A stretch of 64,000 bases of DNA from Chitinophaga silvisoli (GTDB taxonomy: Bacteria; Bacteroidota; Bacteroidia; Chitinophagales; Chitinophagaceae), in contig NZ_QTJV01000007.1 in the NCBI RefSeq assembly GCF_003412465.1, positions 248,001 through 312,000 on the forward strand, in the 5' to 3' direction. Positions 47,158-56,800 of this stretch are shown here, piece after piece. The translations under genes and the position numbers were made by a program. The notes under the pieces were generated by a model. That model made no database searches and was not told the origin of the DNA. It saw only the letters and a program-made list of their open reading frames with translations. The first letter of the stretch is position 1. Every line of letters starts with the position of its first letter.

Positions 47158-47940
47158 ATGAGCTATACACCATTGACAGCGGTTTATTTCCGTCATGATT
47201 ATTACACTTCAACCAGGTTTGAGCAGCTACAGGTAAACATTCCTGTGGCCACAGCAAGAGATCTGCGCCGGTACGGACTGTTGCTAAGGCAGCAGGCTGA
47301 TGGCATCACGATCTCTTTTGATGATACCCTGCTCAGCAGGGACAACATTCTACAGGATGCACTGTCACTTAATTTTGACTTGTCTTTAAAGGATCACCTT
47401 TTTTATAATTATACAGATTTGCAGCAGCACGATCTGCGGAATAGTATACTCCTGTTCACCAATAAAAATAATTCTACGGGCAGGTTACATCAGGACGTGT
47501 ACGTTTCCGTTAGTGAAGTCGCTCCGCTGACAGGCACCGGTTTTATCCGGCCCTTTGGCCGAATAGAGTTGCTGCTGGATAAAGAATTACGGCCACAATA
47601 TGTTATTCATTTTGCACCCAGGTCTACACAATGGTATTATTTCCTGATGAGCGGGCACTTGCAGGATCTGATAAAACCAGCTGTACTGGACCCCTCGGGC
47701 AAAACGATTTTCAGTGGACCGCAATCTGCCGTGTTACCGGATGGCAGGCAAACAATATCTTTTGTTTCAGACTCCCCGGTCACACTGGCCCAACAGGCAG
47801 CTCCATTCATGCTGGTAGATTATGCCACAGGCAGTGATGCCTATCGCATAGTCATGCCCGCATTGCCGGTTCCGGATATCAGCAGGATTTCTGTAGCAGG
47901 TGGTCAATCAAAATTGTCGTCTGAAATCTTTTTGTACTAA
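47158..47940 (+). CDS. Unrecognised eCIS operon protein
   Basis: A 260-residue beta-rich protein with no signal peptide, TM helix or catalytic motif I recognise. It opens MSYTPLTAVYFRHDYYTS and has RDLRRYGLLLRQQADGITI, LLFTNKNNSTGRLHQDVYV, GFIRPFGRIELLLDKE and FAPRSTQWYYFLMS. It sits 6 bases after the cap gene and 19 bases before the sheath gene, so it should be made with the structural proteins. The position suggests a second cap or cap-adaptor, or a lumen plug or scaffold; this is inference. I do not assign a function. Confidence 0.75.
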   Translation: MSYTPLTAVYFRHDYYTSTRFEQLQVNIPVATARDLRRYGLLLRQQADGITISFDDTLLSRDNILQDALSLNFDLSLKDHLFYNYTDLQQHDLRNSILLFTNKNNSTGRLHQDVYVSVSEVAPLTGTGFIRPFGRIELLLDKELRPQYVIHFAPRSTQWYYFLMSGHLQDLIKPAVLDPSGKTIFSGPQSAVLPDGRQTISFVSDSPVTLAQQAAPFMLVDYATGSDAYRIVMPALPVPDISRISVAGGQSKLSSEIFLY

Positions 47941-47959
47941 TTGTTAAACTGCTCAATCT

Positions 47960-49462
47960 ATGGCCTCAACATTTATGACCCCCGGCGTTTATATCGAGGA
48001 AAAGAACGCCTTCCCCAGTTCGGTGGTCGCCGTGGAAACTGCGGTTCCTGTATTTATCGGCTATACGCAAATAGCCGAACGATTCGGGAAATCGCTGTTG
48101 TACAAGCCCACCCGCATCACCTCCTTTGCCGAGTTCGTTGAGAACTACGGTGGCGGTTTTCATGCAAAGTTTTCCATCGCTGCGGCAGACCCTGCCAAAC
48201 CCAGCGAGACCTTTATGATCAATGGCGCACCGTACGTGGTCACCATAAATCCTAAAAATACAGTATACCTCTACAACAGCATCCGCCTGTTCTACGCAAA
48301 CGGTGGCAGCAACTGTTACATCGTTTCGGTAGGCACCTATGGCGATAAGCCGGACGGGATCGAAATAGCAGGAGAAGACATCTTTGGTTCAGATACCAAA
48401 CCAAACGTCTTTGAACTGTTAAAAAAAGAATTCGAACCTACTCTGGTGGTCATCCCTGATGCCATAGCATTGGGCGAAGCTGCATACAATTCTGTTTATA
48501 CCAAAGTTCTCGCACACTGCCAGGAGACACAGAGCCGCTTTGGCATCTTCGATCTGGCACAACAGACCTACACTGACAAGACTGAAGATGTCGTGAAGAA
48601 GTTCAGGGATGGTATTGGCATCAATGCACTCAATTATGGCGCAGCCTATTACCCCTGGCTTAAGACATCCATCGTTCAGCCCAGCGAAGTTACCTTTGAA
48701 AACCTGGATGACAAAGTTGACCTCAGCGCACTCCTGCCTGAAGACGCGGCTAAAAAAATCGTCACCACCTTCAAAGCTGTAGCTACACCTGACAATAACG
48801 CCAAAAAGAACTATCACCAGTCGCTGAAAGCAGCCAGCCCTACTTACAACAGCATCATAGAAGAAGTAAGAGCACGCCTCAACGAACTGCCACCCAGTGG
48901 GGCAATTGCAGGCCTGTATACCATGGTAGACAATAACCGGGGCGTATGGAAATCTCCTGCCAATGTGAGCGTAAACATGGTGAATGCACCCGCCGTAAAC
49001 ATCTCCCACGATGAGCAGAAAGACCTCAATGTCGACGTAATGGCCGGTAAGTCTATCAACGTAATCAGACCCTTCCCCGGCATCGGCGTACTGGTATGGG
49101 GCGGCAGAACACTCGACGGCAACAGCGCTGACTGGTGCTACGTCAATGTGCGCCGCACCCTCATCATGATCGAACAATCCATCAAACTGGCTACCCGTGC
49201 TTATGTCTTTGAACCGAATGACGGCACTACCTGGGTAACCGTAAAGAGCATGATCAATAACTTCCTGAACAACCTCTGGAAACAAGGTGCCCTGGCAGGT
49301 TCCTCACCAGACGTTGCCTATGATGTCCAGATCGGCCTGGGTACTACTATGACACCACAGGACATCCTCGATGGTAAAATGCTCATCACCGTAAAAGTTG
49401 CGATTGTTCGCCCGGCAGAATTCATCGTGATCACCTTCCAGCAACAAATGCAGCAGGCATAA
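47960..49462 (+). CDS. eCIS contractile tail sheath protein (Pvc2-like)
   Basis: A 500-residue sheath subunit, which assembles around the tube and contracts to drive it into a target. It opens with the sheath signature FMTPGVYIEEKNAFPSSVV and VPVFIGYTQIAERFG. The conserved C-terminal domain has GVLVWGGRTLDG, DWCYVNVRRTLIMIEQSIK, FEPNDGTTWVTVKSMINNF and VKVAIVRPAEFIVITFQQ. PVC and Afp encode three sheath paralogues; only this one is present in the window. It is followed by two tube genes. Confidence 0.96.
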   Translation: MASTFMTPGVYIEEKNAFPSSVVAVETAVPVFIGYTQIAERFGKSLLYKPTRITSFAEFVENYGGGFHAKFSIAAADPAKPSETFMINGAPYVVTINPKNTVYLYNSIRLFYANGGSNCYIVSVGTYGDKPDGIEIAGEDIFGSDTKPNVFELLKKEFEPTLVVIPDAIALGEAAYNSVYTKVLAHCQETQSRFGIFDLAQQTYTDKTEDVVKKFRDGIGINALNYGAAYYPWLKTSIVQPSEVTFENLDDKVDLSALLPEDAAKKIVTTFKAVATPDNNAKKNYHQSLKAASPTYNSIIEEVRARLNELPPSGAIAGLYTMVDNNRGVWKSPANVSVNMVNAPAVNISHDEQKDLNVDVMAGKSINVIRPFPGIGVLVWGGRTLDGNSADWCYVNVRRTLIMIEQSIKLATRAYVFEPNDGTTWVTVKSMINNFLNNLWKQGALAGSSPDVAYDVQIGLGTTMTPQDILDGKMLITVKVAIVRPAEFIVITFQQQMQQA

Positions 49463-49492
49463 TATTTCTTCACCCCCTAAAATCATTATAAT

Positions 49493-49945
49493 ATGGCAGA
49501 TGACGGATCAGTACAGTCACAGACGGTGTGGCCTTTGGTCAAATTCTCCTTCAAGGTAATGTGGGATGGCGCTGAACTGATATTCCAGGAAGTTACAGGC
49601 CTCTCCTCCGAAACCCAGATCATAGAATACAGAGGCGGCAGCAGCCCTGTATACTCTACGGTAAAAATGCCGGGCATCCAAAAGTTCTCCAACATCACCC
49701 TGAAGAAAGGCATCTTCAAAGGCGATAAGGCCCTTTGGGATAAATACAGTGCTATTAAAATGAACACATATAAACGCTCCAGTATCGTCATTAGCCTGCT
49801 GGATGAAAGTCAGCAGGTAGCTATGAGCTGGACATTGAAAAATGCTTTTCCATCCAAAATTACAGTGACCGACATGAAGTCCGACGCTAATGAAGTCGCC
49901 GTAGAAACAATGGAAGTAGCACATGAAGGCCTGGCTCCAAGTTGA
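49493..49945 (+). CDS. eCIS tail tube protein 1 (gp19-like, Pvc1-type)
   Basis: A 150-residue gp19/Hcp-like protein forming hexameric tube rings. Signatures: WPLVKFSFKVMWDGAELI, FQEVTGLSSETQIIEYRGG, KFSNITLKKGIFKGD, and SWTLKNAFPSKITVTDMKS with the closing VETMEVAHEGL. It lies 30 bases after the sheath and 6 bases before a second tube gene. Being next to the sheath and having the longer insert-free core, it is the likelier major tube; the other would be the initiator. Confidence 0.93.
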   Translation: MADDGSVQSQTVWPLVKFSFKVMWDGAELIFQEVTGLSSETQIIEYRGGSSPVYSTVKMPGIQKFSNITLKKGIFKGDKALWDKYSAIKMNTYKRSSIVISLLDESQQVAMSWTLKNAFPSKITVTDMKSDANEVAVETMEVAHEGLAPS

Positions 49946-49951
49946 TAAATT

Positions 49952-50410
49952 ATGCCATTACCATTTGCAAATAAGATTTATTACCCACCTACGGGCTTTT
50001 ATTTCAAGGTGGCCTTTGTGGGCATCTTTGGTATGCATGAAGGCAGCTTCAGCGAAGTCAATGGCCTTTCTGTGACCATCAGCCCCGAAGAAGTAAAGGA
50101 GGGAGGAGAGAACCGGTTTACACACCGGCTCCCTTCTCCTCCCAAATATGGCAACCTGGTATTAAAGCGGGGCATGGTTCTCGACTCCCCGCTTATCCTC
50201 TGGGCACAAAAGTGCATCAGTGAATTTACAATCAGCCCCAAAACGGTGGTCGTACAGTTACTGGAGGAAAATGCCATGCCCATTGCCATCTGGTCCTTCT
50301 TCAATGCATATGCCGTGAAACTCGATTACAGCGGTCTCACGGCCAAAGAAGGTCAGATCGTAATCGAATCACTGGAAATAGCTTATGATTTCTTTGAAAA
50401 AACCTTGTAA
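49952..50410 (+). CDS. eCIS tail tube protein 2 (gp19-like, Pvc5-type initiator)
   Basis: A 152-residue second gp19-family protein: GFYFKVAFVGIFGMHEGSF, FSEVNGLSVTISPEEVKEG, PKYGNLVLKRGMV, and IWSFFNAYAVKLDYSGLTA with IVIESLEIAYDFFEK. Its sequence clearly differs from tube protein 1. Paired gp19 genes in eCIS loci usually encode the main tube and the ring that starts the tube on the baseplate. A DUF5908 gene starts 3 bases after its stop. Confidence 0.92.
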   Translation: MPLPFANKIYYPPTGFYFKVAFVGIFGMHEGSFSEVNGLSVTISPEEVKEGGENRFTHRLPSPPKYGNLVLKRGMVLDSPLILWAQKCISEFTISPKTVVVQLLEENAMPIAIWSFFNAYAVKLDYSGLTAKEGQIVIESLEIAYDFFEKTL

Positions 50411-50412
50411 CC

Positions 50413-50583
50413 ATGGCGCTTGAAATACGTGAACTGGTCATCAAAGTCACTATCACTTCCGGACAAGCTTCCAGGCAGGAAACACCGGATGCAATGCTTA
50501 TCCGCCAACTGAAGGATAAGATTGTAAAAGAATGTATGCAACAATTAAAAGCTGGGTTAAAAGTCAGCACAGAAGACAGATAA
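50413..50583 (+). CDS. Small eCIS protein, DUF5908 (Pvc6-like position)
   Basis: A 56-residue protein short enough to escape most gene callers. It starts MALEIRELVIKVTITS and continues as a charged helix (MLIRQLKDKIVKECMQQLKA), the usual layout of DUF5908 proteins in contractile injection loci. It sits 3 bases after tube protein 2 and 11 bases before the LysM protein gene, in the pvc6 position. Its role is unknown; a small baseplate or assembly factor is possible. Confidence 0.85.
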   Translation: MALEIRELVIKVTITSGQASRQETPDAMLIRQLKDKIVKECMQQLKAGLKVSTEDR

Positions 50584-50593
50584 ATCGCGCACA

Positions 50594-51262
50594 ATGCCAC
50601 AACTGACCAAGTTAAAGATAGAGGCATATAGTGACATGGCCTGTACACAGTCTGTGAATAAGTCCATCTATGCCATGATCAACCCTGCCAGCTTCTCCAA
50701 AAGTTACATGACGGATTACAAGAGCAGCGAGGAAATGAATAAAAGCAAGGATACAAAAACATTCAAGAGCAGTGCAGCCAGGTTTGAACTAAGCCTGGTA
50801 ATTGATGGGACAGGGGTCATCCCTTTCCCTGACGGTATCACATCCGTAGATGATTATATTAACCAGCTCAGTGATGTGGTATCCCGCTATGATGGGAATC
50901 TCCATCATCGCCATTACCTGAAAATAACATGGGGTGAGGTCCTCGTCACTGGTGTCAGTGAAGGCCTTACTATCAACTATAAATTATTTGATCCGGGAGG
51001 AGCTACACTGCGTGCTGAAGCCAAACTCAGACTGGCTGAGACAAAAGACTTTCTGACCAAAAACAAGGAAGCAGGCAAGAGTTCTCCGGACCTTACACAT
51101 ATCCTGACAGTGCGCGCGGGCGATACGCTGCCGCTGATGTCTTACCGTATTTATGGCAATTCAGCCTATTATATGGAAGTGGCCAGAGTCAATAACCTGA
51201 ACAGTGTACACGCGATCCGCCCCGGAGATCAGTTATATTTTCCACCACTCAAAAAGATTTAA
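50594..51262 (+). CDS. eCIS LysM tube-baseplate adaptor (Pvc7-like)
   Basis: A 222-residue protein. The N-terminal CIS-tube-type domain (about 1-155) has INPASFSKSYMTDYKS, FELSLVIDGTGVIPF and LKITWGEVLVTGVSEGL. A LysM domain follows at about 168-220 (LTVRAGDTLPLMSYRIYG, then IRPGDQLYFPPL). In T4, gp53 plays a comparable LysM-containing baseplate role, and in PVC the equivalent joins the tube to the spike hub. It abuts the spike gene with no gap. Confidence 0.92.
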   Translation: MPQLTKLKIEAYSDMACTQSVNKSIYAMINPASFSKSYMTDYKSSEEMNKSKDTKTFKSSAARFELSLVIDGTGVIPFPDGITSVDDYINQLSDVVSRYDGNLHHRHYLKITWGEVLVTGVSEGLTINYKLFDPGGATLRAEAKLRLAETKDFLTKNKEAGKSSPDLTHILTVRAGDTLPLMSYRIYGNSAYYMEVARVNNLNSVHAIRPGDQLYFPPLKKI

Positions 51263-53074
51263 ATGCCGGCACCATCACCAGCAAATATACAGGATGTCAA
51301 TATCAGCTTTACAATTGCAATAGCCGGGAATCCCGTAGAGGAAAAATACCCTATTGTATCAATCCAGGTCGTGCACGAGGTGAACCGCATCTCATACGCA
51401 GAAATTGTAATTGCTGAAGGTTTGAATGATGATACCGAAGGTGACGCAGGTAATTTCCCAATTAGCGAGGGAGATGATTTTATCCCGGGAAAGGAGATTG
51501 CTATTTCCGCAGGCTACGGTACCGGTGCGCCGGCTTCCATCTTTACAGGTCTTATTGTAAAACAGGCAATCACCGCAAGTGCAGAAGGTGGATATAAACT
51601 CATTGTGACCTGCAAGCACAAGGCGGTGAAGATGACGTACAACAGGAAAGAATGTGAATTCGACCAGATCACCGATAGCGATATCATGAGCAAACTTATG
51701 GGCAACTACGGACTGTCCGCGACTGTGAGCAGCACTGATTCGCAAATGGAAGCCGTGTTCCAAAAGATGGCGACCGACTGGGACTTCCTCCTTACCAGGG
51801 CAGCCTTCAACGGTTTCATTACCACCATGTATGATGATACAGTTACCATCGGTTTACCCGATTTTAGCACAGACCCTGTCTTAAATATTGCAATGGGAGA
51901 TTCCATCATCCATTTCAAAGGAGAGGTCAATGCCGAAAAACAAGCCCCCACCTTACAAACTGCCGCATGGGATCCAACTACGCTGGCACTGATCACCGCA
52001 GATGCCACGGAACCGACAGTCACCCTGCCCGGCAACCAGACGGCGACCACCTTATCCGGCACACTCGGTCAATCTGCATTTCAATTGACGGCCACAGTCC
52101 CCCTGGCACAGGCTGACTTAAAAACCTGGGCAGATAACCTGCTCTTACGCATGCGTATGAGTGCCGTTAAAGGAGAAGTTTCTTTTCTGGGCAATGCCAC
52201 GGTGAAACCAGGTTCAATGATCACCCTCAATGGTGTCGGTGCACGCTTTAATGGCAATACATATGTAAGCATGGTAAAGCACGTACTGGAAGAAGGTGAA
52301 TGGACAACGACGGTTGGTTTCGGACTTTCTGAGAAACCGATCTACGATAAGGAACAATATTCCTATAGCAATGCAAATGGCCAGGTACCACCTGTCCATG
52401 GTCTACAACTGGCTACAGTAGTAAAGATCTCAGAAGATCCCGGGTCCAGCTTCCGGGTGCAGGTAAAACCGGTATCCGCCTATGCTGAAGCAAAAGGGAT
52501 CTGGGCAAGGCTGGGAAATTATTACGCCACCTCAGGCGCAGGTATCGTATTTTCCCCGGAAGTAGGCGATGAGGTCATATTGGGTTTCCTGGAGAACGAT
52601 CCCCGCTATCCCATCGTATTAGGCTCACTGTATAGCAAGGCAAATACACCGCCCCTGACACAGCCTGATGAAAAGAATAATACAAAAGCTATCTATACAA
52701 GAAGCCAGTTGCAGGTAAATTTTGATGATGATAAAAAGATTATTAAAATCACCACCCCCGGCAACAATACCATTACCATTAGTGACGATGCCAAAGGAAT
52801 TACATTGGAAGATCAGAACAGCAACAGCATCAAACTGGATGACAGCGGTATTACACTAAACAGTACAAAAGATCTAGTGCTCAAAGCTACAGGTAACATT
52901 ACAATGAATGCCACCTCAAAAATAACAGGCACCGCCACGCAGGACCTGGAACTGTCTGGTATGAACATCAAGCAGACAGCCCAGGTTGGTTTTACAGCGC
53001 AGGGTACTGCCAGTGCTGAACTTTCCGCCTCCGGACAAACCATTGTGAAAGGCGGCATGGTCATGATCAATTAA
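51263..53074 (+). CDS. eCIS VgrG-like central spike (Pvc8-like)
   Basis: A 603-residue trimeric spike subunit. The gp27-like hub (about 1-360) has VVHEVNRISYAEIVIAEG and YGTGAPASIFTGLIVKQAI. A gp5-like OB domain (about 375-470) has GIWARLGNYYATSGAGIVF, PEVGDEVILGFLENDPRYP and VLGSLYSKANTPP. The C-terminal beta-helix (about 480-603) shows short repeats such as GITLEDQNSNSIKLDDSGI, rich in Ser/Thr/Asn. No extended C-terminal effector domain is present. The PAAR tip gene follows after 12 bases. Confidence 0.95.
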   Translation: MPAPSPANIQDVNISFTIAIAGNPVEEKYPIVSIQVVHEVNRISYAEIVIAEGLNDDTEGDAGNFPISEGDDFIPGKEIAISAGYGTGAPASIFTGLIVKQAITASAEGGYKLIVTCKHKAVKMTYNRKECEFDQITDSDIMSKLMGNYGLSATVSSTDSQMEAVFQKMATDWDFLLTRAAFNGFITTMYDDTVTIGLPDFSTDPVLNIAMGDSIIHFKGEVNAEKQAPTLQTAAWDPTTLALITADATEPTVTLPGNQTATTLSGTLGQSAFQLTATVPLAQADLKTWADNLLLRMRMSAVKGEVSFLGNATVKPGSMITLNGVGARFNGNTYVSMVKHVLEEGEWTTTVGFGLSEKPIYDKEQYSYSNANGQVPPVHGLQLATVVKISEDPGSSFRVQVKPVSAYAEAKGIWARLGNYYATSGAGIVFSPEVGDEVILGFLENDPRYPIVLGSLYSKANTPPLTQPDEKNNTKAIYTRSQLQVNFDDDKKIIKITTPGNNTITISDDAKGITLEDQNSNSIKLDDSGITLNSTKDLVLKATGNITMNATSKITGTATQDLELSGMNIKQTAQVGFTAQGTASAELSASGQTIVKGGMVMIN

Positions 53075-53086
53075 AACGCTCACAGA

Positions 53087-53389
53087 ATGGGAACGCCAGC
53101 AGCCAGACTAACAGACATGCACGTATGCCCGATGGTTACACCGGGCCTGCCACCCATACCCCATGTAGGCGGGCCTGTTACAGGTCCAGGAGCACCTACC
53201 GTACTCATTGGTAAAATGCCGGCTGCCGTTATGGGCGATATGTGTGTATGCGTTGGCCCGCCGGATACTATCGTAAAAGGCTCCGCTACCGTCATGATTG
53301 GCGGTAAGCCTGCAGCCAGAATGGGAGATAGCACCGCCCATGGCGGTACTATCGTATTAGGATGTCCCACCGTACTAATAGGAGGATAA
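53087..53389 (+). CDS. eCIS PAAR-repeat spike tip (Pvc10-like)
   Basis: A 100-residue conical tip. It has PAARLTDMHVCPM, VLIGKMPAAVMGDMCVC, VMIGGKPAARMGDSTAHGG and a closing CPTVLIGG. The His and Cys residues (His12, Cys14, His85, Cys93 region) are the usual zinc-binding set. No C-terminal extension is present, so the tip itself carries no toxin domain. In PVC this gene follows the gp25 gene; here it precedes it. Confidence 0.95.
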   Translation: MGTPAARLTDMHVCPMVTPGLPPIPHVGGPVTGPGAPTVLIGKMPAAVMGDMCVCVGPPDTIVKGSATVMIGGKPAARMGDSTAHGGTIVLGCPTVLIGG

Positions 53390-53395
53390 CAGATC

Positions 53396-53806
53396 ATGGA
53401 GATACAATCATTTTTAGGTACCGGCTGGAGCTTCCCACCGTCTTTTGATAAGGTAGGCCGCACCGCCATTATGGTATCAGATATCGCAGATATAGAAGAA
53501 AGCATTCGCATTATTCTCAGCACTATCCCCGGCGAACGACTGATGCAGCCTACCTTTGGCTGTGATCTCAAAAAGCTCGTGTTCGAGAAATTCGCATCCT
53601 CCCTCATAGGAGAACTAAAGCACATGATCTACTATGCCCTCCTGAACTTCGAACCCAGGGTTAAGGATGTAACGATAGAATTACTGAGCAGAGACGAACT
53701 TGCAGGGATCCTGCATATTCAACTCAACTACACTGTCATCATTACCAATACCCGCCATAACCTTGTTTATCCGTTTTACTTCCTGGAGGGAACGAGTCTT
53801 ACATGA
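53396..53806 (+). CDS. eCIS gp25-like baseplate wedge protein (Pvc9-like)
   Basis: A 136-residue protein of the GPW/gp25 family, which starts sheath polymerisation at the baseplate. Motifs: FLGTGWSFPPSFDK, DIEESIRIILSTIPGERLM, QPTFGCDLKKLVFEKF, and YALLNFEPRVKDVTIELL. Its end overlaps the next gene by 4 bases (ATGA), suggesting coupled translation. Confidence 0.95.
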   Translation: MEIQSFLGTGWSFPPSFDKVGRTAIMVSDIADIEESIRIILSTIPGERLMQPTFGCDLKKLVFEKFASSLIGELKHMIYYALLNFEPRVKDVTIELLSRDELAGILHIQLNYTVIITNTRHNLVYPFYFLEGTSLT

Positions 53807-56800
53807 AGCACCTCTTTGACTATATCAGGGACGGGGTGACGCAGTCTGAGCGATACCTGCCGGCATTGCATCCATCGTATGTAAAAATCGATGACCGCAG
53901 TACCGGCGATCTGCTCATGGAGCTCATGGAGTTTTCAAAACAGATCCGGTATTATGACCTTAATAACGATGAACAGGGCCACTGGGAAGAGTTCCTGCAA
54001 CATGACCTGCGCATAGAATTAGAATACATCTCACGGCTCGATTTTGGAGCATTTCAAACAGCACAACAAAACATCAGGTCTGAACTGGAGCATGCCGGCG
54101 ATGAAGAACAATTGCAAAAAGGACTGACCGCTTTATTTGACCTCCTATACTCGATAGCTATTCTACTGGGCAATCAACTGGAATTAGCCAGACAGGCAGA
54201 TACCAGGGCAGCCTTCTGGAACTATATCGATCAGGTGATGGATAGCGTGGAACTGGATGTGTATCACCTGCTTTCATACGAACAGCAGGCCCTGGCACTC
54301 TTTCCCGCCGGTACAGTATTACACACAGTCGATCCGGCTGGCAGCTTCGATAGAAGTATGCAGCGGGCAGCTACTGATCCGTATACCAATAATTTCCTGG
54401 GATACGAGTCCCTGAATGAAATTTACAACCGCCTGCGTGCCAGGTTTTACCAGGTAACCAGCGCGGCTGGCAGACAACTCACTTTACTTGAACCGGAGCA
54501 CCAACATCACCCGCATATCGGTCTGCTGCTCACCTTTCTGGAACTATATAAACAACTGCAACAGCGCATCAATCAGCTCACAGAGCGGCACCTGGAATAT
54601 TACTATAAAACAGTGCTGGGCATTCCACGCAAAGCAGCGAGACCAGATGATGCACATGTAATACTGGTACCTGCTCCTCAAGCACCCAATCAAACCATCC
54701 CAGAGAATACCTTGTTCTCTGCTGAGCTGATTAAGGGACAGCCACCCGTATTATTCCGGCTGCTCTTCGACGTACCCGTGTCCCAGACCAGGCTGAAAGC
54801 ATTGCGTACCGTATTCGTAAGTCATCATAAACAGATCACGGCACGTGGTGAAGATCAACAGGATGTCATCGAGACACAGGTCTATATGCAAAAACTGCCA
54901 ATACCCACTGCGGCAGCCTACCTGCCTGATGCTCCACCTGTGAGCTCCTGGCCCATGTTGGGGGAAGAACAGGCGGAACTGGGCGACAATAGCCGTACCA
55001 TGGAGATCCTCTCCATGGGCTTTATACTGGCATCGCCGGTTTTGTACCTGGAGGAAGGAGTAAGAACTCTAACTATCCATCTATATGGCACAACAGAAAG
55101 TTTTCAAAAGCTCAGTACTTATATCGCCAATCTCTCCGCTGTCATGAACCGAAAAGAAGATGTGTTGAAATGGGAACTGCTGGCAGCTGCCTTCCAGGTG
55201 TATTACACGGCTCCCGAAGGCTGGCAGTATGTAAAAGAATACACTGCAAGACTCACATCCGATAGCATTCAGCTGACTTTCACGATCGGCATGTCAGCCC
55301 CACCGGTTGTTGTATACAATCAAAAGGTGCATAGTGAACAATACAGGACCACACATCCTATGGTAAAAGTGCTGCTTAATAACAACAGCTTTCATCATCC
55401 ATATTCATACCTGCAATACCTGCAACTCGACAGGATCACCATCCATGCCAGGGTAAAAGGATGCAGGGCCGTGCAGCTACGCAATAACGTCGGCCCACTG
55501 AGTGCCGCCAATCCCTTTCAGCTCTTCGGACCTGCGCCTGCTGTCGGCAGTTATTTACAGATCTCCAATGCCAATATCTTTAACAGGTACACCAAACAGT
55601 TCTGCCTGCAGCTGGAATGGCTGGACCTGCCTATGGTAGAAGGTGGATTCAATAAGTGGTATGCCGATTATCACGCCGGTATGACAAACGATGCGTTCCA
55701 GGTAAGCATGAGTAACATGCGTGACGGTGTCTTCATGCCCGCAAAAGAAAAACGCCAGCTCTTCCCCTTATTCAAAATAGGCCACGACAAAAAATTAGCC
55801 GAAAAAACGGATATAGAGCATATCGATTTCATTAGGATCAATTTTAACAACACACCCCTGAAAAGTAATTACTATGAAGACGGTGTAGTCAGGCTTGAAC
55901 TTACCAATCCCCCGGTGGCTTTTGGCCAGCGGCTCTATACACAACTGTTCCCGGAGGTAGTGACACATAATGCGGGCAAGTGGGCAAAGAAACGTCCTAT
56001 TCCAAACCCACCCTATATACCACTTGTAAAATCCATTACCGTAGACTATGAGCTGGAACATACCCAAATGCTACGCCCGGAACTGGTAAACGAAGCAGAA
56101 CAGCATACCTCCCTGTATCATATTTACCCCTTTGGTTACAGGCTATGCTTTCCACAGTCAAATGAGTCTGAATTTACCCTGCTGCCCGGGTTTGAACATG
56201 CTGCGAATCTGTATATCGGCCTGGACAATGTAAAGCAGCAGGAAGTTTTATCCTTCTTATTCCAGCTGGAAGAAAAATACTACTCCGACACTACGGGTAC
56301 CCTGCAAAACTATTACTGGAGCTACCTGCACAATGATAAATGGCTCGCCCTGGAGCAGCACCATATACTGGCAGATAGTACGCAGAATTTTATACGCAGC
56401 GGTATCATCGTACTGAAAATGCCCATCCTGGATGCCGGCGGACATACCAGGCTGGAAGCCGGTATACAATGGTTGCGACTTTCCTGTACGGATGCGCCGG
56501 CTACAAGACCCATGGTGAAAGGTATCTTCCTCAACGCAGGTATAGTAAGGCGTGAACAGGCCGGCACCACCGTCAGCACAAGTCTGCCCCCCTTATCCAT
56601 CAAAGCATTGCAGAAAGAAATAAGAGGGATCCAACAGGTGTACCAGTTCTTTCCGTCGTTTGGCGGCCGCCCCGCTGAAACAAAGGAGGAATATTATGTG
56701 CGCGTAAGCGAGCGCCTCCGCCATAAAAACAGGCCTATACTGGGTGTAGATGTCATCCAAATGGTACTGGAAGCCTATCCTGATCTGCTCATCGCCAAGT

